DNA of 64,000 nt from Mallotus nudiflorus (lineage: Eukaryota > Streptophyta > Magnoliopsida > Malpighiales > Euphorbiaceae). The DNA lies in assembly GCA_947683625.1 (NCBI GenBank), contig CANTUR010000057.1:2044501-2108500 (forward strand), written 5' to 3'. The notes under the pieces are model-generated. The model saw only the letters and a list, made by a program, of their open reading frames with translations. It ran no database searches and was not told where the DNA came from. Numbering within the stretch: position 1 is the first letter of the stretch; each line of letters opens with the position of its first letter. Of this stretch, positions 37,411 to 50,314 are shown piece by piece. The position numbers and the translations under genes are program-made.

Positions 37411-39600
37411 GAAAGAGAGCAAAATTCTCACAAAATGAAAGCAAAACGGAGATTTAATCCCACATATAGAAAACAAACAATTATTCTAACAAAAGAATAT
37501 AATATATGCAAACTAAGAAGGCACATGATCAAATTTTGACCAAAAATGACTAGAAATTGATCCCCACTTATGTAGCACGGAAATAGAAAGGGGAAAACGT
37601 TAAAACAAATACAATGAAATCCCAATTTTTAAAATATAGGAAATAAAAATGTGGGGAAATGTGTAAATATTAAAAGTATAGAGATATATAAATAAATATT
37701 AAAAATATAAAATATAAATATAAATATTGAAAATTTTTGTCTATTCACTTCTATAAAGTGATAGTATAATTTTAGAAATTATTTTGTTTAGTTAAGAAAA
37801 ATATAAAATTATTTTTTAATTTATCTCCTTTTTTGATTTAGAAAAATACTAGAGGAATATATTGTTCAAGTTGGAAATGTGTTTTCAAGTGTTTTTTAAT
37901 TTTTCATATGTCTGAAAACGGCCCAAAACATTTCCAATGAATTTCTTGAAGTTTTCAATACTAAAACGTTTCTGAAACACATAAATGCATATTCAGAGAA
38001 GTTTTTGTGCATCATATATCTTCACAGTCAAGGAGAATAAGAAAAATGCTAGAGAAAGAGCCCGGAGAGAATTGGTAAAAAAATTAGACAAGAGGAATAG
38101 CTTAGATGAGATAAAAAGTTGGTAAGTATAAATATCCATCCCTTTATTTTACTCACCAATGTTAGTTTTTGGGAAAAAAAAATTAGGGTTGAAAAAAAGA
38201 ATGAAACTCCATAGTTGTAAGTTTATTTTTTAAAGTTGCATTTTGTGGTATTTTATTTTTTTGGTTACAAGACCATTCGGTATTCTGTAAAATCTGACTA
38301 ATTCGGATTTGATTCGAGACGGATTCCGAAGAACGACAAATATCTACTTCATATGACTCGAATTTAAGATCTCTGGTTAAATTAGAAGAGTCCATTATTA
38401 ATTTATCAACACCCTCTTGAATTATGGTACTTTATTTTTAACAAAATAAACTTCATTTTATTTATAATTATTATTAGATTATAAAACACACTCTTATTCT
38501 ATAGTGATAAATATAAAGTAAAAATAAAGTAACATTAAAATTTTTCTTTGAGTTACAGGAAAAGAAAACAAAGAAATTTTAGCTATGTTTTTCAAATAAA
38601 AAATTTATTTTTAATTACCTTACATTTTAATCAACAAAACAAACAGATATTAGATACTATTAAAATTTATGAATGGTTGAAGTTTCTAGTTGCTATTTTG
38701 ATCTCGTATTGAGAGGAGAGTGTATGAAAAATAGAGTTTGAACTTACATATTTAATTTATATATGCCACACACATTAGGCTATATAAAGAGGATTGAAGT
38801 TTTTTAATTATCAAAGCATAAGATGAAAGAAAAAATTAATTTTTTTTCTAAATTATAAAGATGGAATTGGAACCATAATTTTAGAAGAAAAAATTTTAGT
38901 GGACTAATTTTAACTCGGGTATTTTAAAATATGTTATTAAATGAAAAACTCGGTTATTATAAGAAAAACTCTACAGTTATTTTAATTTATAATTATTTTT
39001 ATTTTACACTATTTTAATTAATATTGTATGAAAATATATTTTATTTTTTAATTATGGTAATTGAGAAAATATATTTTTCTAATTGTGTATAGGTATGTAC
39101 ATTTAATTCACCGCTTAAGATTTGAATATGAAATTTATAGAATCTTATGACCTTTTATATCAATTGATCTAAAATTTATTGACATTAAAAAATATATCTT
39201 ATTTTGTAAAAATTAAAATAACCATATAATGCATATTAATTTAATATTTAAAATTTAATTAATGTAAAAAAATTAATACTTATAAAATAAAAAAATTTGT
39301 TGTCTAATTATTATTATTATTATTATCTATAAAATAAAATAAAGTTACTTGCATTATACGATTACCTTACAAAAACTCTATTACCATAGCTTAAATCAAA
39401 CCTCAAAATTTAGCTTAACAATTAATTAACAATCTAATTAATTAATTAATTCGTCATTAATTATAACACTAATAACAATAAAATATGAATTAAAAAATAA
39501 AAATCCTTACCTATCCTTTTTTATGTTTTCCTTCATTTCACACACACGAACTCTTTTCTTTCTTCTTACCAACAAAAAAAAAAAAAAACTCTTTTCTTTC
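37411..39600. other. AT-rich intergenic DNA upstream of KEG
   Basis: No gene, RNA or clear element seen. The last 100 bp (from about 39535) become CT-rich and lead into the KEG promoter. Confidence 0.55.
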
Positions 39601-39606
39601 TCTTTC

Positions 39607-39613
39607 TATAAAA
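39607..39613 (+). promoter_or_regulatory. TATA box of KEG
   Basis: TATAAAA sits within a CT-rich stretch 161 bp before the KEG start codon. TC-rich sequence on both sides is typical of plant core promoters. Confidence 0.6.
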
Positions 39614-39668
39614 CCCTCACTCTTTCTCTCTCTAAAACCCCTTCCATTTGGTTTTGTTAATTATAACT

Positions 39669-39695
39669 ATGTTGTGTTTGGATCTGCTCAATTAA
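39669..39695 (+). CDS. Upstream ORF in the KEG leader, 8 codons
   Basis: ATG-to-TAA frame encoding MLCLDLLN. It lies between the TATA box and the KEG ATG, 78 bp before the latter, so it falls in the 5' UTR if transcription starts near 39640. A at -3 gives a moderate initiation context. It could lower KEG translation; this is inference only. Confidence 0.35.
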   Translation: MLCLDLLN

Positions 39696-39773
39696 GATAT
39701 TTTTCCTCTGATTCAATTTTTCTCGGGAAAATTTCGGTGAGGAATTTGATTTTCTCGGGAAAAAAACAGAGAA

Positions 39774-42700
39774 ATGAAAGTGCCGTGTTGTTCAGTTTGC
39801 CAAACGCGGTACAACGAAGAAGAAAGAGTTCCATTACTACTTCAATGTGGTCATGGTTTTTGCAAAGAGTGCTTATCACGTATGTTCTCATCATCTCTCG
39901 ATACTACCCTCGCTTGTCCTAGATGTCGACACGTGTCCGTCGTCGGAAACTCGGTTAACGCTCTCCGTAAAAACTACGCCGTTTTGTCTCTCCTTACTGC
40001 ACCGGCAGCTCTGAATAACTTCGATTGCGACTACACCGACGATGAGGAGGATGATAACAATAATCACAACAATAATGATGAGAACGATGACGTGGATGAT
40101 GAAGAACGGTGTAGCCGTGGTTCTCACGCGTCGAGCTCGGGCGCGTGCGGACCGGTGATTGAGCTCAGTGTGCATCAGGAGGTGAAGTTGTTGAAGAAGA
40201 TAGGGGAAGGGAGGAGAGCAGGAATGGAGACGTGGACGGGTGTGATTGGTGGAGGGAAGTGTAAACATAGAGTTGCGGTGAAGAGAGTGGAGATAGGGGA
40301 AGAGATGGAGCTGGAGTATGTGTTAGGGCAATTAGAGAGTTTAAGGAGAAGTTCAATGTGGTGTAGAAATGTGTGTACTTTTCATGGCGTTGTTAAGATG
40401 GAGGGCTGTTTAGGGCTTATTATGGATAGATGTTCTGGTTCGGTTCAATCTGAGATGCTTAGAAATGAAGGCAGGCTTACTCTCGAGCAAATTCTTAGGT
40501 CTTTTTCCATCTTCTTTTACAAAAATTTTTATTTGATGCTTTAGTCTTCTTTATCATTTGATGGCGTAATCTGTTTTATTTCAATTTTTAAACCATATGA
40601 TTGATTTGATATCTTGGTTTAGAATCTAAGTATAACTTAATGACATTGCAAATTGAAATCAAGTTAAAAAAAAAAAATCTAATGTTTAGGTTGAAAATTT
40701 AACATTTATTTTATAATGGTTATTATTCTATGGCTAATCTGTTGTTTGATTTCAATTGGTTGTATTTTTTCATGTTGCCAATTTGGGTTTAGTTAGTAAC
40801 TTTTGGCGATTGATTTGATTTTCTTGATCTTGAATCTGGCGTAGCTGAATGGCATTGCAAATTCAAATTGTCAATTCTAATATTAGAAGAAAAACATGTG
40901 TATTAGAATGATTGTTATTCCTTATTGTGTTGTAGTGTCCAATACTTGACTTATAATTGGTATTATGTGTTCTTTAAATTTTACGAAGAAGGAGTAGATT
41001 TATCTAGTTGCATGGAGGTTAGTTAGAGTGAAGGGTGCTCAACTGTTAAAAATGAAAAAAATTTAGTATGAGGAAAATGTAGACTCTTTGTCTATAAAAA
41101 TTCTTCACTGTGGATTCTTATTTGTTATGTGAATTATTTTCCTTCCTTGAGTCAGATTCATGCAGAAAAGAATGACTTTCATTTTGTTGACTTCAGATTT
41201 CCGTCTCAGTAAGTCATATTAATGCATAATTTCCTATGCACATGTTTAGTTATGCACCATTGAACTTGATTACTGTTGAGACAAATGAGTATGGAAGATT
41301 GCAATTGCTCTTTTATGTCTAACAACATCTGAGATCCTTGGAAACAGCAAGTGGGGGGCGGGTGCGGGGATTCTTTCAAATAGAATTTCTATTTTCTAGA
41401 GAGTATTCATGGGCGAACCATGTGATCCTAAAATTTTTCAATTCATTTGCTTGACCCTATCTGTAGTGATCGTGCTGTTGACTTGAAAAGGGGGCAGAAT
41501 TGGTATTTAATTTTATTGCTGCTACCTGGTGATAAAGAACCTTTGGATATTCACATTGTGTTTTGCTTCCAAGATCAGTTACATCTATATTGGATGCTAG
41601 TTAACTTTATCCCTGTTCTTAGTTGAATTCAAGTTCTTACAAGGATGGCTATATAAGTTATTGGTGAAAATTGAGAAGATCATCCCCGTTTCTTGTTTCT
41701 CACCAAACTTTATTCATTGTTTGTTCCTTGTATAAGTAGCTGTTATCAAGTTCTTTTAATTTTCATCATTTCATGCCTATGGAAAAATATGTGATAGTAA
41801 TACATATCTTGTGCATATACACATATTTGATAGCGTAAGGCAAAAAAAGAAAGGACTTTACTTAACGAAAGACAACAAAGAAGAGCTCACCAATGCATGT
41901 AGTAAAAGTTGAGCTTTCTTTAATATTAATTTAGGTAGGTCAATGCGGTTTGCATATTAAATGCTGCCACTTGTCTCTTTCTTTTTCACTCACACTTTCT
42001 CCCTCTTTTCTGTGGATGCATCTGTAATCTCGAAAGCAGTCATAAAATCTGGACAAGCATGCACCCTTCTGCATGTATGAGCAGACTTACTAGGAACAAG
42101 ATGTATGCCATGATCTGGATCCAATATGCAAATGGTGCAAATAATTTGTTTTGGGAAACAGATATTGGTGTAGGATCATTTGGTTTCGGTCTCAATGGAG
42201 CTCTTTTATATCTCATTTTTTGAGATGGAAGAAAAAGGGGTTATGGTGAACAAAGTTCAAGAAAGGGTTGAAAGTGAAAGGAAGCAGTGAGACTATAAAC
42301 TTCAATCTGGATATTGCTTAAAATTATTTTAGTCATGTAGGCCATTTCTTCTCAGCATTGAATTGTTAATAAGCTAACTGATATTTTGAATCAGCCTAAT
42401 CAGTTGATTAAAGATCTGTAAGTTCCACTTATTTCATTGGAAGATGTTGAAAATATAAGCTTATTGAAAGCTTTGAATTTTGTTATTGTGCTGTCTACAG
42501 CTTTTGTACTGATGATGCAAGCATTTGTTGCCTGTAGGTATGGAGCTGACATAGCACGAGGGGTGGCTGAACTCCATGCAGCAGGTGTTGTCTGTATGAA
42601 TATAAAACCATCCAATCTTCTTTTGGATTCAAATGGTCATGCAGTGGTTTCTGATTATGGACTAGCTGCAATTTTGAAGAAACCTGCCTGCCGGAAAGCT

Positions 42701-45700
42701 CGTCCAGAGTGTGAGTCTGCAAAAATTCATTCATGTATGGACTGTACAATGCTCAGCCCCCACTATGCAGCTCCAGAGGCATGGGAGCCAGTGAAAAAGT
42801 CATTGAATTTATTTTGGGATGATGCAATTGGCATATCTGCAGAATCAGATGCCTGGAGTTTTGGTTGTACATTGGTGGAGATGTGCACGGGTTCCATTCC
42901 GTACGTGGAGTAACTCATTATTTGTTCTAATTTCGTTGTCACACTTCTCTAAATTTCTCATTAGGTATAACTGTCTTGTAATACAAGGTAATGTTTGCTG
43001 TGCAGCTGGTCTGGGTTAAGTGCTCAGGAAATCTATCGAGCTGTTGTCAAGGCTAAAAAATTGCCTCCACAGTATGCAAGTGTAGTTGGTGTTGGAATGC
43101 CCAGAGAATTGTGGAAGATGATTGGGGAGTGCTTGCAGTTCAAGGCATCAAGAAGGCCAACTTTTAATCAAATGTTAGCAATATTTCTTCGTCATTTGCA
43201 AGAGCTGCCACGCAGCCCTCCTGCAAGCCCTGATAAGTATGCAATTTGAAGATGATCTTTGAAATCCTCTTCTCATGTCTGTCTGTTGGACTGTGGATTA
43301 TGACCATCAGCCAAATTGATTTCTCTTCTAAGCACACCAAATATGTGCATGTCTGTGGCACATTCACTTACAGAAATTTTTTTGTGATTACAGTAGCATC
43401 GGAAAATATCCCGGATCAAATGTGACAGAACCATCCCCAACGCCTGATTTGGAGGTTTTTCAGGACAAGCCTAGCCATTTACATCGGCTAGTATCTGAAG
43501 GGGATGTCAATGGTGTTAGGTTAGTCTTCTCATTATAACTTGCAGCTCTCTACTTGAAGAGTGTCAAGGCTTTTTATGTTAATTTCTAACCATGTTTCTG
43601 TTTTTTCTTTTTCCATATTGTTTTCTCATTTATGCAGAGATCTACTTGCAAAGGCTACATCTGGAAATGGTGGTGGTTCTGTATCTATACTTCTGGAAGC
43701 GCAGAACACTGACGGGCAAACAGCGCTTCACCTGGCTTGTAGACGTGGTAGTGCAGAACTTGTTGGGGCTATATTGGAGCACAGACAAGCAAATGTTGAT
43801 GTTTTGGATAAAGATGGTGATCCTCCACTTGTCTTCGCTTTAGCTGCTGGATCTGCTGAATGTGTTCATGCTCTTATTGTGAGAGGAGCAAATGTTAGAT
43901 CTAGGCTAAGAGATGGTATAGGTCCTTCTGTTGCCCATGTTTGTGCCTACCATGGACAACCTGATTGTATGCGTGTGAGTCTTCAGTTGATAGGTTATGA
44001 TCATTTTTTGTTTATTCTTTTATGCTTCTCCATTTTGATATTGGTTTATATTTGCAGGAGCTACTACTGGCTGGAGCTGATCCAAATGCTGTGGATGATG
44101 AAGGTGAAACTGTCCTGCACAGGGCGCTTGCCAAGAAATATACAGATTGTGCTCTTGTTATATTGGAAAATGGAGGCTGTAGCTCAATGGCTTTTAGAAA
44201 TGCAAAAAATTTGACGTAAGTATTAGAGTTTTTCTTTTCTTTCATCTTGTGCTGTGTCTTGCGAGGTTGGTTGGGGAGATTGCTAGCTGGTAGTAAGGGA
44301 CTGATTGCATGTGCGTTGCTCATTCTTCTTTACAGAAATGGAAAATGTGAAATGCTGCATAGGCCATAATTATTACTTCATTTTTTTTTAATCCCATTTA
44401 TCATATTGTTCTTTTGGAGGTCACTTCATTATTGTGACTGTGAAGTAAATATGCAATTTTGGTTTTGGAGCTTGCGAGACCTGCTATTTTCTAGAATTTA
44501 ATTTTACTATAAAATGGCTTCAAAATTGTGCTGTCTATGATTCTTGAGTTTGACTACCAGCTTCTTTTTCCACATTTTGGTTCTTTTAATGTCACAGACC
44601 ATTGCACTTGTGTGTGGCAACATGGAATGTGCCTGTTGTGAAAAGGTGGATGGAAATTGCTTCCCCAGAAGAAATTGCTGAGACTATTGATATACCAAGT
44701 CCAGTTGGAACGGCGTTATGCATGGCGGCTGCTGTAAAGAAAGATCATGAAATTGGTAATGTGAAGACCTTTGACTGTCTAGCATATAAAAGAATGTCAA
44801 TATTCAAATCGAATTTGTCTGAAGCTTTGCTTAAAAAATCAAATGTGTTGGTCTCAAGTCTCTACTAACTCTTTGTTTGGCAAGTCTATTGCTCTTTGCA
44901 ACCTGTTTGTTTCAATTTTGTGTTGCGTTTATTCTTTTTGGTCTGATTAGTGTGAACTTGAATATTTTCTGCTTATTTCTTGTAGAGGGGAGAGAACTGG
45001 TGCGGATATTGCTTGCTGCTGGAGCGGATCCAACTGCACAAGATGCTCAGCATGGCCGAACAGTTTTGCATACTGCTGCCATGGCTAATGATGTTGATTT
45101 GGTCAAAGTAAGCTAAACTGGTTTTCTCACTACAAAAATGACTGCTTAATAAAATATTGTCTATTATAGGTATCTGATGCCATTTTTGAGATCTCTCTCT
45201 CTCTTTCTCTCTCTATGTTTAACTGTATATAAAAATTGCTGCACAGATAATTCTTGAAGCTGGAGTAGATGTGAACATTCAGAACATGCATAATACTATT
45301 CCTCTTCATGTAGCATTGGCGAGGGGGGCAAAGTCATGTGTTAGTTTGCTTTTATCTTCTGGTGCAAGTTGTAGCCTACAGGTGTTTTACCCTATCTGTT
45401 CCTAAACTCTGTACTACAGGGTCTTTATAAATCTATAGATATGTTCTTTTGATAGATTGCTCATTTGAGGTGAAGAATAATATATTGGTTCCGTTAAGTT
45501 ATCTAATTGCACTTGTTTATCAAAATTCTTGTTATACTAATGATTGGAAACTCAGATATCAAAACTTATGCCTGTGCTTGCAATTTTTAGGATGATGAAG
45601 GCGACAATGCTTTTCACATAGCGGCAGAGACAGCAAAAATGATACGTGAAAATCTTGAATGGCTCATCATTATGCTTAGAAACCCTGATGCTGCTGTTGA

Positions 45701-48700
45701 TGCTGCTGTTGATGTTAGAAACCACAGGTAAGACCAACTATTGATGTTTCCTCTTCCCAGTATCCGCATCTTGATTCTTGAGGATTCCATACTTCTTAAG
45801 CTCGTAACATTTTCAACCTGGATTCTCTATCAGTTCTAAACTTTTTCACTTGTGCATATGTTGTTACAGTGGTAAGACGTTACGTGATTTTTTGGAGGCT
45901 CTTCCTCGGGAATGGATTTCAGAAGATCTGATGGAGGCATTGGTAAATAGAGGAGTTCATCTTTCTCCTACAATGTAAGGACTAGGGAAAAAATTTCTTG
46001 CAATTTTTGTCTTCATGGATTGGAGTTGAAAATTTATGGTGCATGGCAGATTATGACTAAAATTCATTGATAATTTCTCTTTTGATGTGAGGTAGATTTG
46101 AAGTAGGAGATTGGGTGAAGTTCAAAAGAACTGTTATGATTCCTACACATGGTTGGCAAGGTGCTAAACATAAGAGTGTAGGCTTTGTTCAAAATGTTGT
46201 AGACAAAGACAACCTTGTTGTGTCATTTTGTACTGGAGAGGCCCGTGTATTAGCCAGTGAAATGTTGAAGCTGATTCCCTTGGACAGAGGACAGCATGTC
46301 CAGCTTAAACCAGATGTAAGAGAGCCAAGGTATGATATTGCACAATGGTGAACTCAACTGCTAAAATTGCAGTCTGAATGAAATGCTCTAGAAAATTTAC
46401 TGCGCTGACATGCCATAACTATTGGAAAATGTCTGCTATTCGTATTTAACAAACATGCTATAACTAGTGGATTAAGTGCTTATCTTCTATTTATTTAGCA
46501 TCTGAGAAATAAGAAAAGAAATAATTCTTGTTGAGGTTGTGTGCCCTGCCCAATAATATTGGAAGGTGTGAAACACTAATTCTATTTGAAAGCATAATTT
46601 TATGCTTGCTCTATTGTGAAAAAAAAAAAAAAAACTAATGATTAGTCTTGTTTGTAATCAGGTTTGGTTGGCGTGGTCAATCACGTGACAGCATTGGAAC
46701 TGTTTTATGTGTTGATGATGATGGAATTCTACGTGTTGGGTTTCCGGGAGCATCCAGGGGATGGAAAGCTGATCCCGCAGAAATGGAAAGAGTTGAAGAA
46801 TTCAAGGTTGGGGACTGGGTTCGCATCCGCCCCACACTCACAACAGCTAAGCATGGATTAGGATTGGTAACACCAGGGAGCATTGGTATAGTGTATTGTA
46901 TAAGACCAGATAGTAGTTTGTTGTTAGAGTTAAGCTATCTTCCAAATCCGTGGCATTGTGAACCAGAGGAAGTTGAGCCTGTTGCCCCTTTCAAGGTATA
47001 AATGAAAATTTGGTGTATTCCTTTTATGGATAGTGATAGAAAATCTCATTTTCCTTTGTTTTCTATGTGTTTGATTCAAGGAAAATTACCCATGATTTTT
47101 TTTTGTTTTACAGATTGGCAACCGGGTGTGTGTGAAGCGATCTGTTGCAGAACCTAGATATGCTTGGGGTGGTGAGACCCATCATAGTGTTGGAAGAATC
47201 AGTGAGATAGAGAATGATGGTCTCCTTATAATAGAAATACCAAATCGACCAATTCCATGGCAGGCCGATCCATCTGACATGGAAAAGGTTGAGGATTTCA
47301 AGGTAATGTTTTTGCTATAATTCATAGCTACTTGGTGATTCATCTGCAATATGACAATTATTATTGAGGTCGTCCATTAGTACACGTAAGTTTCAATTTA
47401 TCATTCCTCATATACTTAGATATTCATTTGCATAAATAACATCTCTATGAGCAGGTTGGAGATTGGGTCAGAGTAAAGGCTTCAGTATCCTCTCCAAAAT
47501 ATGGATGGGAGGATGTTACACGCAGCAGCATTGGGATAATTCACAGCTTGGAGGAGGATGGTGATATTGGTGTTGCCTTCTGTTTCCGGAGCAAGCCCTT
47601 TTCTTGCTCTGTGACAGATATGGAGAAGGTGCCTCCTTTTGAAGTGGGACAAGAGATACATGTCATGCCTTCTGTGTCCCAGCCTCGACTTGGATGGTCA
47701 AATGAAAGCCCTGCAACTGTTGGAAAAATTATTAGAATTGACATGGATGGGACTTTGAATGTAAGCATTCCCAGCATTGATCTTTGTCATGGTTCCTCTT
47801 AAATGGTTTTACCTGCAATTGCTGCAGTTGCAGATTGTAGCATTCTGCACCAATGTGTTAGATGGTGCAAAGATATATTGTAATTGGTTACATGCCTTCT
47901 AGTTTTCTAAGTAATGGTTAGCACCTAACATGACATGATGTAATGACTCTGATTAGAAAGTGCTATTATAGGTGCAGACCCATGTGTTACCAGTATGGTT
48001 ATTCTATAATGTTATTATGACAACATTCCCAGCAAAAATTAAAGAGAAGAAAATGCTTATTCAGGAGATTTTTATTTGTATGTAGGTGAGGGTTGCTGGC
48101 AGACATAAACTGTGGAAAGTTTCTCCTGGAGACGCAGAACGGCTTTCTGGATTTGAAGTTGGTGACTGGGTACGTTCAAAACCGAGTTTGGGGACCAGAC
48201 CAAGTTATGATTGGAATAGTATTGGGAAGGAAGGATTAGCTGTTGTGCATAGTGTACAAGAGACGGGTTACCTAGAGCTTGCTTGTTGTTTCCGTAAGGG
48301 AAGATGGATTGCTCATTACACAGATGTTGAAAAGGTTCCATGCTTCAAAGTTGGGCAACATGTTCGCTTTCGAATTGGATTAGCTGAACCAAGATGGGGT
48401 TGGCGAGGCACTCAGCCTGATTCACGAGGCATTATAACCAGCGTTCATGCTGATGGAGAAGTGAGGGTTGCCTTCTTCGGTTTGCCAGGATTGTGGAAAG
48501 GAGATCCTGCTGATCTTGAGATTGAACAGATGTTTGAAGTTGGAGAATGGGTGAGACTAAAGGAAAATGCTGGGAACTGGAAGTCTGTTGGTCCTGGCAG
48601 CATTGGTGTTGTACAGGGTATAGGGTATGATGGAGATGCATGGGATGGAAACACTTATGTGGGCTTTTGTGGGGAGCAAGAAAGATGGGTGGGGCCTACT

Positions 48701-49300
48701 TCCCATCTTGAAAGGGTAGAAAGGCTCATGGTTGGACAAAAGGTTAGAGTTAAACTATCTGTAAAACAACCCAGATTTGGTTGGTCAGGCCACAGTCATG
48801 CTAGTATTGGAACAATAGCAGCAATTGATGCTGATGGAAAAATGAGAATATATACTCCAGTGGGCTCCAAAACTTGGATGCTTGATCCTTCAGAGGTGGA
48901 GCTAGTGGAGGAACAAGAACTTTGCATCGGAGACTGGGTGCGGGTAAGGGCATCAGTGTCAACACCAACGCACCAGTGGGGAGAGGTGAGTCACTCAAGC
49001 ATTGGGGTGGTGCATCGGATGGAAGATGGGGAATTGTGGGTTGCGTTCTGCTTCATGGAAAGGTTGTGGCTATGCAAAGCATGGGAAATGGAGCGAGTTA
49101 GGCCATTTAAAGTTGGTGACAAAGTGAGAATTCGAGAAGGGCTTGTAACACCTCGATGGGGGTGGGGGATGGAGACCCATGCTAGCAAAGGCAGGGTTGT
49201 TGGTGTAGATGCAAATGGGAAGCTAAGGATTAAATTTCAATGGAGAGAAGGGAGGCCTTGGATTGGAGATCCAGCTGATATTGCTCTCGACGAGAGTTAA
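39774..49300 (+). CDS. KEG: KEEP ON GOING (KEG) RING-type E3 ubiquitin ligase
   Basis: Sixteen coding exons joined in frame give 1624 residues, about the length of Arabidopsis KEG: 39774-40498, 42538-42900, 43006-43236, 43394-43519, 43638-43974, 44058-44215, 44598-44755, 44986-45107, 45247-45381, 45591-45727, 45870-45974, 46096-46329, 46662-46995, 47114-47302, 47455-47760, 48086-49300. All introns are GT-AG. Domains: RING-HC finger (C6, C9, C25, H27, C30, C33, C48, C51); acidic Asn/Asp linker (about 84-111); kinase domain (about 130-420) with VAVK and DYG motifs but CMNIKPSN where most kinases have HRD; ankyrin repeats (about 450-820); HERC2-like VGDWVR repeats (about 867-1615). In Arabidopsis KEG sits at the trans-Golgi/early endosome and ubiquitinates ABI5, ABF1/ABF3 and CIPK26, holding back ABA signalling. 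No break or missing exon is seen. Confidence 0.96.
45687..45710 (+). repeat. 12-bp in-frame tandem duplication in KEG exon 10
   Basis: GATGCTGCTGTT occurs twice in tandem, giving DAAVDAAV just after the ankyrin region. The Arabidopsis protein, as I recall it, has one DAAV here. Confidence 0.8.
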
Positions 49301-49494
49301 AGCTGTGAATTGGACAAAATCTCTTTACGTTCATCATCTCTCAGTTTCTCTCCTCGAGCTATATTTTTCCCTGGCCTGTTGAGACAGCTGGAGAGGCAAC
49401 TGGATTCGGCTGGCTGCTCTGTATAATCCGATGTGCACAAAACTCCACTTTTGACTGCAGTGGCCGCCTCAACCTATGAGATTTGTTTATTGTT

Positions 49495-49500
49495 AATAAA
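49495..49500 (+). terminator. Candidate poly(A) signal of KEG
   Basis: AATAAA lies 195 bp after the stop codon, in a suitable position for a plant near-upstream element. A second AT-rich region follows at about 49640-49690. Confidence 0.4.
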
Positions 49501-50314
49501 CACACAAATTTTACAGACATGGATACAGGGACCTCAAGGAAAATTGCCTTGCTGTTAGTTATAGATGACAGAACAAGCGAGGGAAATGAATAGCTGTAGC
49601 CATTTGTATCTCTTAGATATTGGTAGCTGATAAGCTTTTTGACGTATATATGTCATTTATATGTAATTTTGTATAAACTAAACACATAAATCTTGCTGAA
49701 CTCTTGCCCCCTTTTTTTTCGGTCATTTTAGTACTTTGCATGCGTCTCCTGCTATAGTTCCTCCACATGGCCGAGCACCGGGACAGTATTGTGCATATTA
49801 CCCAGCCCTTATGCCTAGTGGCATCTGATAACCGTTGTATCGCTGCAAACGGCCCTTAGCTTTCACAGTTAAATACTTCTCTTTGAACAATAGGAAGATC
49901 GTAGGGAGGGAATCAAAACATAAGCAATTTGCGTAGCAGGGCAAACACAAGAAACTTTGGGCATATCTACAATAGAATACAAGTAGTGACTAGCGGCTCT
50001 CTTTAATTCTTTTTTTGTTTCTGAATTTCAAAATAGTTTTGTGAGGAAAATGTGCATTTTAATGGCCTAACTTCTAAATAAAATGATACATCTAAAAGTT
50101 GTAACAAATTCTAAAGGATGAACATGAACGAACAAGACTCTGAACATAAAAAACAAGATGTATAATCCTAAAGTCTGCTGTTATCATGTTACTTGCTAGA
50201 GATATTGAAGAAAATTGCCGCAGCAGATATCGGATATCTGTGAGCACGAGACTTTTCTTTATGCACACAGCAAATTAATCTTGTTTGGGTGATTCCTTAT
50301 CCATAGTTTACATC
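49501..50314. other. Convergent intergenic region between KEG and NUDT16
   Basis: This holds the end of the KEG 3' UTR and the NUDT16 3' UTR in opposite orientation. No further gene seen. Confidence 0.55.

Noticed and set aside
42901..43005. Premature end of KEG after CTGSIPYVE
   Set aside because: That frame runs into an intron. A GT at 42901 and an AG at 43005 restore the kinase domain in frame.
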